NCBI GenBank assembly: GCA_963580455.1
Contig: OY756964.1
Coordinates: 5,952,001-6,016,000 of the forward strand
DNA from: Euonymus europaeus
Taxonomy: Eukaryota > Streptophyta > Magnoliopsida > Celastrales > Celastraceae
Direction of reading: 5' to 3'
DNA length: 64,000 nucleotides
Shown here piece by piece: positions 1 through 13,900 of this stretch. The translations under genes and the position numbers were made by a program. The stretch's first letter is position 1; every line of letters begins with the position of its first letter. A model generated the notes under the pieces. It was given only the letters and a program-made list of their open reading frames with translations, had not been told where the DNA came from and made no database searches.

Positions 1-729
1 TTTACAGCAGGCTTCCGCCACTCTGACAACCTAAGTTGCTAGACAGTTAGAGTGCTCAGTGAGGTTTTGTTGTAGATTTTCTACCAATAATATTTATGTC
101 TTTAAAACATGTTTTAAATTTTTTTTGAAAGATATTTAAATTTTGATAAGTATTATGAATCTAATAATATATTTTTTATAAAAAATAAAAAATAATGACT
201 ACATGAAATATGTATGAAATATTTTTTGTTCATATCCTACCATGTAGAATGATGATAAAACATTTATAATTTTTATTTCGAATAAAAATATATCGGTAGA
301 TTCGTAATTAAAAATGCAGATTTTTTTAAAAAAATGAAGGCCAATTATCATCTACAGCGGCGGCCGCTCAAGTTGCTACGGTCACGCATGCAATGCATAC
401 CGATGGATTTGGACGACTTTGGAGGGCTGAAAAGTCAAAATAAAACATCGAAATTCTCGGCCTCATGTCTGTTTTGTCAAACTCTGACCGTCGAGCTGGA
501 CCAATAAGAACTCATAGAAACAAGCTACTACTTTCCCAATTACCCACATGGCCACATTCACACTCAAACTTCCTCAATGATTCGAGTCTCATTGATCTCT
601 TATGAAAGAAGAAAAAGTCTCATTAATCATAGATATTGTACTGTAATCAAACAGTGGTAGATCAGACACATGTAGATCTATTCACGGTTTATTATATTGG
701 ATTAGTAGTGATTTAGCAGCAAAGAAGAA
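1..729. other. Upstream region of RGS1 with an AT-rich repeat remnant
   Basis: No coding region is visible. The first 330 bases are AT-rich. Positions 157-179 match exactly a 23-base stretch of the foldback element near 41.5 kb (41462-41484), so a diverged copy of that element probably lies here. Positions 350-729 are less AT-rich and should hold the RGS1 promoter and 5' UTR. I could not assign a TATA box or transcription start. Confidence 0.45.
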
Positions 730-3700
730 ATGGCTGGCTGTGCCGTCAAAGGAGGCTGCGCCACCGATTATGTGGCCATTGCCATATCCGTCGTCGCCTT
801 CATTCTGTACGTACCCAGTTTCACCTTCCTAGCTTAAGATGGAGTACTTACTTGGGGCTGGGGGGGCTTTCATTTCTTGTTGTTTTGATGATTTATTCGC
901 TGATGGGTGGTTGGTATACAAGGTTGGTGGCACCCGTTGTGGCGTTTATTGTGGAATTTCTACTGTTTTCATTAATTTTAAAATTTGATGTCAAAGTGTT
1001 TGTATTTATGTCTCACTGAATTAATTTTAGTTGGGATGATCGGAAGTTGCTTATTTTACGCTACTCGAAGTCAATATTATTGTGTGAAAATTTTAGTTTA
1101 TGCTACATGAAGAAAGAAAAGTGATTATGGCGGCGGTGGGTAGTTTCTTCTTGATTGATCAAGATAAGAAATGGTGAAAGTTGGAAACTATTTCTAGCAT
1201 GGACTTGCTTAATTGTCTGGTTATTTCCCACTCGATATATGTATTGTTATGATTTATTCCTCTCGTTTTAATTGTTGATGCAGTTTTTTGTTTTCTATCT
1301 TTATCAGGCTTCTCTGGCGGGCGTTTTTGCCATTTTTGGTTCATAAGCTTCCTCGTACTAATAGCAGTGGCTTTTGGATTCCTATAATTCAAGTTTTCGC
1401 TAGCTTCAACCTTCTGTGGTCAATTGTGGTATAATGCAGATTTTATGTTTATTTTGTTATCATCTTAATTGCCTAACCCACCAAAAGTTAAATAATGGGT
1501 ACTAAAGTATTTGAAACATCCTTTTGTGCAGATGTCTGGCAATTTCATTAATTTTGAAAGAAGACACTGGTGGCAGTCTTGCTATTTCTGGGCATGTTAG
1601 TTACTTAAATTGTCAATAGAACCTCAATTTTTATTCGGTTTTCCGGTCGTTACCTTTTTCTCTGGATATTTATTTTTTACACAAGATTCTGAAGTATAAT
1701 TCAATTTCAGGCTGGGTTGAAGGTCCCCTTGGATTTGGTCTGCTACTAACCTGTCGCATAGCGCAGACCTTCCAACTATACTACGTATTTGTCAAGTAAG
1801 CAGACAGATGTTACTCGGTACATCGAATTTTGATTTACTGAATAATCAACCTTATCATCATGCAATTATCTAGCCAGGAAACACTGATTTGAACATGTTA
1901 GTCCTCTATCCCTCTAGTGGGATGTGCCCTCTGGAGCCAATTTTTGGCTCGGTGTCTCAACAGCATACATTTACCTGGGAAAAAAAAGAGACTCATGCAG
2001 TCATGCCCCCTTTTTTTTTGTTAGTTATATAATGTGAGTTCTGTTTGTTGCAAATGGAGGTAACCATTGCTTACTATTAATATTTCAGGAGGCGACTACC
2101 CCCTATCAGATCTTATTTTGTTCTTCCGCTAACTCTATTGCCATGGATTCCTGGGGCTGCATGTAAGATTTTTTAAACAAGCATCTTCTATTTGTTTATT
2201 TTCTGTTAGATTATTCCCTGGGAAAGCTTATGAGACTGCTCTCTATTTCATGTCGAATAAAAATTCATCAAGTAGACATTAGATGCATTCACCCGCATAC
2301 GAGCCACACACATTGCAATGATCTCTCATGCTATTGACAATTTTACTTCTATATATGACGAGACAATTCTCCCTATTGTATTGTATGCTTTGTACCTATT
2401 AGCAGTTTATGGGTTCTTTGGAGCTAATTATTTGTGCTGGAATTATTTTTAACTCCATAAACTTTCCTCTCTCATGCGTTTTTTTTCTTCTGCCTTTCTA
2501 TTTATCTTCCTAATGAGAACCGTTGTGTGTAGTAATTCAGGCAATGAAGCCTCTTAATTCTCGGTGTCACTTGGGGACTCATTGGATCATTCCGGTTGTG
2601 TCTCTTCATACCTTGTATGTTGTTGCTTTGCTTGGATTCACAGGAGCAGTTCAACATATAGAATTCAGATTTAATGAACTCAGGGACCTAAGACGGGGAA
2701 TTCTCGTTTCGGCATCAGCCATTGGTACTATTCTGTTAGTAACTATACAAATTTTAATTCACATGTCTGATGGTTACATTATTTATACAGAACAAATCAT
2801 GATTTTTATTTAACTAATTGATTAGTAGTTTTCTTCAAAATCGACCATTGTCATGTGAAATGGGAATTGCTACTGGACAATCTTAATACATAATGGCCTC
2901 AATCTAGTGTTAACAATGTTGGAACTCGTTTCCTAGTTTTGGATCCATTTTGTTCTTTTGAAAGGAAGCAATGCATTATTGGTGGGGTGGGGATTATATG
3001 TGCAAAGTGGTTGGCATATTCTTGGGCAGAAAACTGTGATCTCCTGAAAATTAACATGGTGTTAGGTTATATGGATAAAATATGGTGTTAATTTATACGG
3101 ATAGTATGATGTCCTAATTATTACAGTCTAACAGTTTCACTTGTTGATTTAACTTGTTATCTTTTCTCACGTTTCAGGAGTATGGGTTGCGTCTTATATC
3201 CTGAATGAAATTCACGATGACATTTCATGGCTTCAGGTCGTCTCCAGATTCTTTCTTTTAATCACGGTATGGTTGGGTTGTTTTCTTCCTTTCATCTTTA
3301 TTTACATGGTGGTATTGCTTGTTGATTGAGAATCAAGTGATAATATCTTCCGCTTATATATATTTGCTAACATTTGTCAGGTAATAATCCACAGGCAAGT
3401 ATCCTCATAGTGGTTTTCTTCTCTATATCAAGTTCACTGCCTCTGTTATCGCAAATTAGTTTGAAGAGAAAAGAACCTAGAGAATTTCGAAGAATGGGTC
3501 AGGCACTTGGCATAACAGATAGTGGATTACTATTGCAAAGACAATCGCCAGTTGTGGATCCTAATGAGTCGCTGGATAAGCTTCTTCTGGGCAAAAGATT
3601 TCGTCAGTCCTTCATGGCATTTGCAGACAGGTTTTGTATTCCTCACAAGGATATATTTGGATTTCACTGCCAGGGTGATATATCAATATTTGTCTATTAA

Positions 3701-4700
3701 TTGCAGTTGTTTGGCTGGCGAGAGCGTGCATTTCTATGATGAAGTGCATGAACGCGATAAGATTCTTGTAGATGACTCTGTAAGAAGGATCTATATGTCA
3801 CGACATATTATTGAGAAGTACATAGTTGCAGGTTTGTGCATTTCACTTATATAAATGTGCCGCTGAAGATTAATTGACTAGTTATGCATATATTTCTTTC
3901 AGCCTTGGGTTTTTCACGTAGCAGTAGTTATGCAACTTAAAGCATTTTCTATGAGCTGCTGATTGCTTATGTCAAAACATGTTTGCATGTGCTAGGGTTT
4001 GGCTATGTAGTGATGTTCATCCATCTTCATTTGCAAAAGAAAACTATAGACCGTTTACTAATTTTAAGCATTATGGTTAATGGGCGCATTTGATAAACGA
4101 ATGCACTCACGCATACCAAACCAAAGCAACACTCCTCACCCATCAACAATACTATTCCTGTATTGCATACAGTTTAATTTTTTTGGTATATTCCTGGAGT
4201 ATATGATACTTCGAGATATTGCACATCTTGATACTTTTCAGAAATTTTCATTGCACAGGTGCAGCCTTGGAGGTGAACATATCTCACCGAACGCGACAAG
4301 AAATCCTGATGACTTCGGATCTCGCGCATCCCAATCTATTTGATAAAGCGACAAATGAGTTGATACAACTAATGAAAACAGTAAGTTGTATACTTCATTC
4401 CAATACTAAACTTGCATCTAGATCTATATGAACTCGTGTTTGCATTCATGCCTAAACTATTCCTTTCCTCTTCACCTTATCTTGAAGAACTTGGCAAAAG
4501 ATTACTGGTCATCCATATTTTTCATAAAGTTCAAAGAAGAAGCCAGCATGAGGTCTAACGACCATGATTTGGAACAAATTTCCGGTTGGAACTTTTCGCC
4601 TCGGTTGAGTTTTGTTCGTGGGGCCGATGATCCATTTCACCAAGAACATTTTCTTAAGGGCTCTTGCCGCAATGAGAGTGAAGATTCAGAGCAACAGTGA
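730..4700 (+). CDS. RGS1: Regulator of G-protein signalling 1 (7TM-RGS protein)
   Basis: Plant RGS1 is a seven-transmembrane protein with a cytosolic RGS domain; it speeds GTP hydrolysis by the G-alpha subunit GPA1 and takes part in sugar responses. I read eleven exons: 730-806, 1308-1428, 1532-1595, 1711-1795, 2089-2162, 2533-2724, 3178-3266, 3395-3630, 3707-3831, 4259-4380 and 4488-4700. All introns are GT-AG, and the joined frame gives 465 residues, close to Arabidopsis RGS1 (459). The N-terminus ([20 protein letters not shown]) is family-typical. Exons 1-8 encode seven hydrophobic segments, with conserved [15 protein letters not shown] and [10 protein letters not shown]. Exons 8-11 encode the RGS box, including [27 protein letters not shown] and [15 protein letters not shown]. 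The frame is intact throughout, so the gene is probably functional. Exon edges are by eye; family assignment is firm. Confidence 0.93.
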
Positions 4701-6049
4701 ATCTAATGCGAACCCTTTCCGCGTATTCATCGAACGGATTCTAATACTGTTGTACTCCATGTCTCCATTAGAGACTGAGAAGGTCCAATGTGTAAGGTAG
4801 AAATCCGAGCAGAGAAAGAAACGTAGCAAGTAGAGGAAACATAGTTTTTATGCCACAATTTGTATATCTATAGATCACAGTTTATCCTGTGTATACATAA
4901 CGCAACCTTGTATTTTCTTGGTGAAAGTTTGAATTGGCAGAGCTGCTTCAGGCCAACTGGTGAGTTAAATATATTTATGATTTCTTATGAAACTCCAATT
5001 ACTCCCCAATATATATTTTTTTCTGCTTTACAGTTGCATCCGTCGATTAATTAGTAAAATCTCTACTTTAATAGATCTTTCTAATCTTTAAAAATGAAAA
5101 TTTTATCATACCCTAAAAAACGGTGGGAGATCATATGGATGTTCAGACTTCAGTGGTATGTTGATGCCTTGATAGGAGGACCCAACCTACTTATGGTATG
5201 TGGGAACGGATTTATGAAGAAGGTAAAAAAATTATGAGATTTAGGGCAATACCATTGAATTTTTCATGGACTATTTATTAATATAAAATGACTCGATTCA
5301 TAACTTTTATTTTTTATGACTTAAAAAATAAGAAAATAGTGTGCAAACCCGCCCCAGGTCAAGGAAATGAAACTTAAAAGAAGCCTTGATTCAATAACTT
5401 TTTCATGATATTAGTGAGAGTGATTGTAATTATAATAACTCGCGCACTATATTGGGTCAATAATCTAACCATATCTATCATATGAATCATGTTGTTTTGG
5501 ACTCACACTCATATATTTGAGCCAAAATTAGATAGCTTGATCACTTTGACCCTTAAAAAATAGAAGTTTCTTTTAACCAAATTAAACATTAAGAAATATA
5601 TAATTTATGCAGGGTTAAAATGAAAAGTTTTGGGGGTCAAAATTAAATTTTGTCATATGTTTATGAAAAAAATTAAAAAAATAGTGGGGCCAAATGACCG
5701 CATGCTTTAGATCCGCCACTAATTCTAACACAATTTAATTACGATACATGTCTTGGATTTAAATTATGCTTGACAAAAAATAAATTTTAAAAATAGTGAC
5801 TATTTATGTTGTATGAATATAATTTGGATTTAAGAGCTGTAAAAAGAAATGGATGAAATCAAAACTGAATCGTTGGGTAGATTTTTTTTATTTTAAGAAA
5901 TGCATATTTTTCACTAAATCCGATCGACACCAATAGTCTATAAAATAATTTATTCAAAATATATCAAATCAATGACACCCATTTAATAGTAGTCAAACCA
6001 ACATAGCATATGAGTCACTTAGAACAGCAAAATGGGCACCAACAAAAAG
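4701..6049. other. Intergenic DNA between RGS1 and the KCR relic
   Basis: The first part probably holds the RGS1 3' UTR. The rest is AT-rich (poly-A/T runs) without a convincing open frame. I see no RNA gene or structured repeat here. Confidence 0.4.
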
Positions 6050-6668
6050 CGAAGTCCACATGCATCGACCACCTCACAACACAACCATCACAGCTTCTTC
6101 TTCTACTTCCTTCATGTATTGATCTCCTCTTCCTCCTCAAACACACCAAGACCTCCTCAAATGGATCTACACCACCTTCTTCAGATCCCACAAAGACCTC
6201 ACAATGTATGGCCCATGCGCTCTAATCACCGGAGCCACAGACGGCATAGGCAAGGCCTTTGCACACCAACTAGCCCTTCATGGCCTAAACTTGATCCTAG
6301 TCAGTAGAGACCCCATGAAGCTCAATGCAGTCTCAAGTGATATCCAATCAAGATTCCCAAACATCAAAACCGAAACTGTTGTGTTCGATTTCACAACCGG
6401 TTATGGTGGTTTTGGGGTTATTGAAGAGGCTGCAAAGGGTGTTGATGTGGGTGTTTTGATTAATAATGTGGGGATTACGTACCCGAAAGCTAATTATTTT
6501 GATGAATTGGAGGAGAAAGTGTGGACGGACATTGTGGTGTTATCAGAGCTGTTTTGGCTGGGATGATTGAGAGGAAGAGAGGTTCCATTGTTAGTATTGG
6601 CTCTGGTGCTGCCATTGTTGTTCCTTCACATCCTCTCTACACCATCTATGCTGCCAAAAAAGCGTACA
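6050..6668 (+). pseudogene. Broken 3-ketoacyl-CoA reductase (KCR) relic, first exon only
   Basis: This is a second KCR-type short-chain dehydrogenase upstream of the longer copy at 7980. The reading frame from about 6123 shows the SDR cofactor motif (TGATDGIGKAF), [14 protein letters not shown], and after a frame change the serine region (GSGAAIV) and the YAAKK active-site Tyr-Lys. Breaks seen: the hydrophobic N-terminus is spread over three frames between about 6060 and 6130, with a TGA at 6120-6122. Near 6535, some 25 bases are missing compared with the family (the stretch matching VNVEGTTKV) and the frame shifts. After the exon end at about 6668, which keeps a GT, no second or third exon follows before 7980. 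It looks like a degenerate tandem duplicate. A processed copy is unlikely because the sequence stops at the normal first exon-intron boundary. Confidence 0.85.
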
Positions 6669-6775
6669 TATTAATTAGTTTTTCTTGTTTTATAAAATTT
6701 AAAATAAGATATGCATACATGCGATAATAATCTTTATTTAATTGTGTATATTTGTGTGTATATATATATATTTTT

Positions 6776-6880
6776 TATTTTTATTTTTTCGAATAAGGGA
6801 AGGGTTAGGGTTTGAACATAAGATTCGAGATTACATACGATCCAACTCGTCAATGAAACACTCGAAGTACTTAAATTTAT
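6776..6880. repeat. Short dispersed repeat, copy 1 of 3
   Basis: About 100 bases with the pattern AAGGG-TT...ATTCGAGATTACATACGATC...AACTCGTCAA...GTACTTAAATT. Similar stretches recur at 24385-24480 and 26505-26615. The GAATTCGAGATT-like core resembles the reverse complement of a tRNA-type B box, so a SINE-derived sequence is possible; this is inference. Ends are approximate. Confidence 0.5.
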
Positions 6881-7979
6881 GTAATCTTAATATCTTATAT
6901 ATGAATGCTAGATCTTTCCTTTTTCATGTGTTGGCCATCTTTAGTATGCTCCAAGTAGCTAGGTTAACCTCTAATTCTTCACTTTGGATTATTGGATACA
7001 TAAAATATTTTTAAAAATCGATAAAAATAGCAAATGACAAATGGGTAAATTTTTTGACTGTTGAATCATGTATTCAAAAATTTGTTATGAAAAAAGAAGA
7101 TAACGTTATAGCATTTAACGGCTCAAAACATCTCAATTTTTTTATACATTTTTTCTGTAAATTTCATTTTTTAATGGAAACCAAATATCATCGAATATCA
7201 TAATCTTGCATATAATATTAGATATTTTTAAAATTTTGAATATTCGATCAAAATAAAGAATTGGAGGCCTTCTCTTTTTATTTTAGTAACCAAGAATGAC
7301 ATCATATAAGTTTACTTTTTGAATATCTGATATGAGTCTAAACTCAACCATAAAAATTCGAGTGCATCGAAATTTCCCATCTGAAAACAATTGGAGCCTT
7401 CTTCATTAAAAAAAATAGAGAAGGAAATCCCAAATTAGTTATTTCACATCAATTTTAGGTGTCACCCTAACAGAGAAAACAACTATATATATATATATAT
7501 ATTATACAAATAGTAATGTATGAACTAGCATAGATTTGGCTTGATTGTGGTGCAGTTATATTGATCAACTACGAGGTGTTTGTATAAGAGTAGATGTTTT
7601 CTTTTAGAGAGGAAAATATATTTTTATTGATGGTAATATATTAAAAATATTTTATTAATGTCAATAAATTCAAGGCTTTTTGGCGGTTCTGATCATTATT
7701 AAATTGGAGGAAAAATGGTGGTTTTCAGCTCGTCTAATTCACCATCTGATGAAGACCACCATTCCCCAGCACTCTTTACGGCCAGTCTCCTCCATGCAAT
7801 TCAATACACGGACACTCCTTTGTTTCTTCTTCGTTTTCTCCTTGTCTTTTTTTGTCAAATCCAGTCTCATCCATCGATACCAAAATCTAAATCACACTCA
7901 TTTATATCAGCATCTCTACTTCTCTCAACATTGCCCATTTCTTAGATCCACTTTTTCCCTCGTAGATCCGTGGATGCTA
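6881..7979. other. AT-rich intergenic DNA and 5' region of the KCR gene
   Basis: A TA microsatellite lies near 7484-7501. The last 300 bases are richer in C and T and probably contain promoter and 5' UTR of the KCR gene starting at 7980. No other gene is visible. Confidence 0.4.
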
Positions 7980-10900
7980 ATGGAGCCCTATTTCTTCAAC
8001 GCTCTCAAGTCCAGCCAAGTTGGGTTCTTTTTCTTCTCACCTTGGGATCCTTTTCGATTTTGAAATTCTCTCTCGTGGTTCTCAATTGGGTATACGTTAG
8101 TTTTTTCGGACCTGGGAAGAATCTTAAGAAATACGGGACGTGGGCTCTGGTTACGGGTCCGACCGACGGTATTGGGAAGAGTTTCGCGTTTGAGTTGGGT
8201 CGTAAAGGGTTTAATCTGGTCTTGGTTGGTCGGAATCCTGAAAAATTTCTCGGATTCAATCAAGGCTAAATACGCTACGATTGAAGTCAAGAATGTTGTT
8301 GTTGATTTCAGTGGCGATCTTGACGAGGGTGTGAAAAGGATTGGAGAAGCAATTGACAGATTGGATGTCGGGGTTTTGATTAACAATGTTGGGATTTCGT
8401 ACCCGTACGCGAGGTTCTTCCACGAAGCGGACGAGCAGCTTCTGAAGAATTTGATTAAAGTCAATGTTGAAGGGACTACGAAGGTTACGCAGGCTGTTTT
8501 TCCTGGGATATTGAAGAAGAAGAAATGTGCAATCGTCAATATCGGGTCGGGTTCGGCCATCGTTATTCCGTCGTTTCCTCTTTACTCCATTTATGCTGCT
8601 ACAAAAGCGTAAATACTGGCTTGTCTCACTTTGCCTTGTGTTTTACTCTTTGTTCTTTGTCGAACTCTGAAATTCTCTCTACTGTTTTCAGGTATATCGA
8701 TCGATTCTCTAGATGCCTTCATGTTGAGTACAAGGACAGAGGGATCGATGTGCAGTGTCAGGTGTGTTGATTTGTGACAAACTGTTCTGGGCGTGGTTAC
8801 TGTAGCGCCTAGGCGGGTACTGTAGCGCACGGAGCAGAGTGTGATTTTAGGAGGGATTTTGTGCGTTAGCGCCTAGGCGGGTTACCCAGTGTTCGTTTTG
8901 TAAGAGTTATAACGTAAGTTTTGTATTCTCTCTCAAACCTAATACGAAAAATCGATCATCCTTCTCCCCGTGGACGTAGGCTAACGCCGAACCACGTAAT
9001 TCTTGTGTTGTTTATGCTTTGATTACTCTTTATCTCTACTTAATTCTACACAATCCATTGTTTTTGTTCTTGATTTCCAAAACAAGGGTTTCGACGATTT
9101 GTTCAATCCGCTGCGTGTTTGAGGTTCAAATCGTAACAATTGGTATCAGAGCTTGAGGTTAGTGATTCCTTGGGTTCCTTTGTTGATTCCAAATAGATTT
9201 TTGCTTGGGTGGAGGATTAGAGAAGTTAGTGCCCACAAGGTGTTTGATGAAATTCCTGTGAGAATTTTGTGTTGTTTTTGGGTTGCTATTGCCTTGATTT
9301 TCTGCTGAGATTGTCATCTATTTGGGATTATTGCCTTGTTTGTGTTGAAATCAAGTTTAGAAAATGTCTAGTGAAGAGGATGTTCCGGTTGTAACTACCA
9401 AAGGCAAAGGTGTTGCGAGTGTTTCGGGTAGTGGAAAGGTTCCGGGTAGACATTCTAGGGTTGTGTCGAAGAAGTCATTGGATGTAGAAAAATTTGATGG
9501 GACAAATAATTTTGGTCTATGGCGTGTCGAAGTTATGGATGCTTTAGCGCATCAATATCTTGATGAAGTGTTGGAAGACAAGCCGGGTGACATTGATGAT
9601 AAAGAGTGGGCACATATGAACAAGCGTGCATGTGGTACTATCCGAAAATACTCAGCGAGAGATTTGAAGTACTTGGTACTTGATGTGAGTTCTGCTAAGG
9701 AGATGTGGCAGATTTTGGAGGATAAGTACATAAAGAAAAGCATTGAGAATCGTCTCCATTTGTTGAGGAAGCTTTATCGCTTCACTATGAGGAGGGGTGC
9801 ATCTATGAGTGAGCACTTGAATGAGTTCACTAAATTGCTTGCCGACTTGGCGAATTTAGAAGAAATTGTCAAGGATGAGGTGAAAGCCTTATTGTTGTTG
9901 AATTCACTTCCCGAGGAGTTTGAGAACTTTGTAAACACTTTGATCCATGGGAAGACGGAATTGAACTACAATGAAGTGTCTACTGCATTGTTGAATTTTG
10001 AGTTTAGAAAGAAGGATAAAGAGGCATCGCGTGATTCACAATCAGAGGCATTGTTGGCAAGAGATATGAGGTCGAGAGATAGAAAGAAATCTGGTGGTGG
10101 TTCCTCGCGGGGTCGTTCCAAATCAAGAGGAGGACGACAGCTTGCTAAGGATGAGTGTTCTTTTTGCCATGAGAAAGGGCATTGGAAGAAAGATTGTCCA
10201 AAGGCGGCAAAGAAAAAGAATAACTCCACTTCTTCGTTGGTTAATATTGCTCAAAAGAAGAGTGAAGATGAGGACTCGGATTACTCAATGGTCATTTCAT
10301 CGGTTGTATGTTTCGCAAGTACTAGTGACTGGATCTTAGATACTGGCGCTACATTCCATGTGTGTCCCAACAGGGATTGGTTTTCTAGCATTGAGAAGTT
10401 AGAGAATGGTGTTGTTCTGATGGGGAATTCTCAACCTTATCGGATTATGGGGATTGGTAGCATCCAGTTGAAGTTGCATGATGGAGTGGTTAGAGAGTTG
10501 AAAGATGTCAGGTTTGTTCCAGGGCTGACAAAGAACCTCATCTCCATTGGTCAGTTGGAAAGCAGAGGTTACCGGATTGTTATTCAAGATGGCATTTTGA
10601 AGGTAATTTCTGGAGCAATGGTTTTGATGAAAGACACTCGTGAGAGTAACTTGTATTACTTGAAGGGAAATACAGTTACAGGCTTAGCAGTAGCTACTAG
10701 TGAGGCTACAGATTCTGCAGCCAAGTTGACTACCAGATTATGGCATATGCGATTGGCGCATACAGGTGAAAAATCTTTGCATAAACTTGTTCAGCAAGGA
10801 TTATTGAAAGGTGTCGTTGCCTGCAAGTTAGATTTCTGTGAGCATTGTATTCTGGGCAAGCAGAAAAGAGCTACATTTGGGACAGCTATCCACAAGACTA

Positions 10901-13900
10901 GTGGGATACTGGATTATGTGCACACAGATGTTTGGGGTCCTTCCAAGAATGCATCACTTGGAGGGAAACATTATTTTGTGACTTTTGTTGATGACTACTC
11001 TAGGCGGTTATGGGTGTACACCATGAGGCGTAAAGATGAAGTCCTAGAGACATTTGTGAGGTGGAAGAAAGTCATGGAGAATCAGACTGGCAGAAAAATC
11101 AAGGTGCTCCGTTCAGATAATGGTGGGGAGTACACTTCTGATCCGTTCTTGCAGTTGTGCCAGAATGAGGGTATCCAAAGACACTTCACAGTTAGAGGAA
11201 CACCGCAACAGAATGGGGTGGCAGAACGCATGAACCGTACTTTGCTGGAGAGGATACGGTGTATGTTGTCTAATGCTGGATTGGGCAAGGCGTTTTGGGC
11301 TGAGGCATTGACTTATGTCTGTCATCTCATCAATCGGTTGCCTTCGGCTGCATTACAAGGTAAAACTCCTATGGAGGTATGGTTTGGTAAGCCTGCTCAG
11401 GATTATGATTCCCTTCATATCTTTGGGTGTCCTGCTTATTATCATGTCACAGATGGTAAGTTGGAACCACGTGCTAGAAAAACTGTATTTCTGGGTGTCA
11501 AAAAGGGAGTTAAAGGCTATAAGCTATGGGATCCAGAATACAAGAAGATTGTGCTGAGCAGAGATGTGACTTTTGATGAGGTTTCCATGATGAAACCAGA
11601 AGTCTCCAAGCAGGTGGAGAATTTAACCAATTCCATGAAGGTTTCGCAGCAGGTGGAGATAGATGCAGCTTCACCTTCAGATAATATTCCAGTTCGTACT
11701 GTATTTGAAAATGCTACTGAGGTAGATGATGGTTATGAGGGTCAGCCTCATATGGATGTAAACACAGATGCAACCCAGGTTGATGGAGGTGATGATCCAA
11801 ATACAGTTGATGATGTTTCAGCTTTTGAGGCTCCTATTCCTGTTGTACAGGAGCCTATTGCAACAACTAAAGGTGTCCGTGAGAGAAAGGCACCTAGTTG
11901 GCTCACGAAGGATATGATTGTGGCCTATGCACTTTCGGCCATTGATGATGATATTCCAACTACTTATCGACAGGCTGTTCAAAGTGTTGAGGCTGATAAG
12001 TGGCAGTTGGCTATGGAGGAAGAGATGCAGTCTCTCCTCAAGAACCAAACATGGGAGCTCTGTGAGTTACCTAAGGGTAGAAGAGCTATTGGGTGCAAAT
12101 GGGTCTACAACAAGAAGGAAGGATCTCCTGAAGGTACTGTTCGCTACAAAGCTAGGTTGGTAGCTAAAGGTTACGCTCAACGGGAAGGTATTGATTATAA
12201 TGAGGTGTTTTCTCCAGTGGTGAGACATACTTCCATTCGTATTTTGTTGGCTTTGGTAGCACAGTTTGATTTAGAGTTAGCTTAGTTGGATGTGAAAACT
12301 GCGTTTTTGCATGGTGATTTAGAAGAGGAGATTTATATGACTCAGCCATGTAGGTTTAAAGCTGAAGATGAGAATTTGGTGTGTAAATTGACTAGATCGC
12401 TTTATGGGTTGAAACAGTCTTCTAGACAGTGGAACAAGCGGTTTGATCGGTTTATGATTGGGTTAAAGTACACCAAGAGTGAGCAAGATCCTTGTGTTTA
12501 CTACAACAAGTTACCGGATGGTAATTTCATTTATTTGCTCTTATATGTTGATGATATGCTTATAGCTTGCAGGAGCAATAATGAGATTGAGAAGTTAAAA
12601 AGACAGTTAGCTTCTGAGTTTGAAATTAAAGATCTTGGTGAAGCCAAGAAAATTCTGGGTATGGAGATTCATAGAGATCGAAAGAGGAGCAGAGTTTATC
12701 TTTCCCAAAAGAGATATTTGCAAAAGGTACTTCAACGTTTTGGCATAAAGGAGAATACCAAGACTGTAAGTACACCTCTTGCTTCTCATTTTAAAATGTG
12801 TGCTTCTATGTCTCCAAAGACCGATGAGGAACGTGATTACATGGATCGTGTTCCATATGCAAATGCGGTAGGTAGCTTGATGTATGCTATGGTGTGTACT
12901 AGACATGATATTTCACATGTTGTTAGTTTGGTGAGTAGATATATGCATAACCCTGGCAAGGGTCATTGGCAAGCTGTGAAATGGATTCTACGGTATTTGC
13001 ATGGTACTGTGAATGTTGGTTTAATGTTTGAGAAAATTATGTATGAGAATGTGTTGAGTGCTGGATATGTGGATTCTGATTTTGCTGGTGATTTGGACAA
13101 TAGTCGGTCTACTACTGGATTAGTCTTTACTTTGGCAGGTGGACCAATTAGTTGGAGGTCAACTTTACAGTCTACGGAGGCAGAGTATATGGCTCTTACT
13201 GAGGCTGTGAAGGAAGCTGAATGGTTGCTTGGTATGTATGGTGAGTTGGGTTTGTTGCAAAGCAAGCTCGATGTGTATTGTGATAACATGGGTGCCATTC
13301 ATTTGGCGAAGAATCAGGCTTACCATCCGAAGACCAAGCACATTAAGATTAGGTATCATTTCATCCGCAAGATTCTTGAGGAAGGTGCCATATTTGTGAA
13401 GAAGGTTGACACAAAGGAGAATCCAGCCGATATGTTAACCAAGGTGGTTCCGATGAGCAAGTTTAGTCTCTGTCTCGACTTGCTCCATATTCTCTCTGTT
13501 GGTTGTTAGCCTCAATGGAGGCATTTGATAGAACTACGATGGGCTTGATCCTTGAGGGGTACGTAGGCAGCCATTGCGATGGTGCAGCCGTTGTTTGGGA
13601 GATTGGGTGTTGTTTGATACAGTTGTACAATTGATTGTTTTGTGGTGCAACTGGTTTGTGTATATGTTGCTGCATGGAGTATGTTTTGAATTTGTTATCT
13701 ATGCAGGCGTGGTCGTCACAGATTTGAAAATCAGTGCCGAGGTGGAGATTTGTTGATTTGTGACAAACTGTTCTGGGCGTGGTTACTGTAGCGCCTAGGC
13801 GGGTACTGTAGCGCACGGAGCAGTTTCAGTTTTTGGTGTTTTTGGTTGATCTGTGATGAATCTGTTCTGTGCGTGGTTACTGTAGCGCATGGAGCAGAGT

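Noticed and set aside
7988..8560. A 190-codon minus-strand open frame over KCR exon 1
   Set aside because: Antisense to a clearly recognisable SDR coding sequence; no domain of its own.
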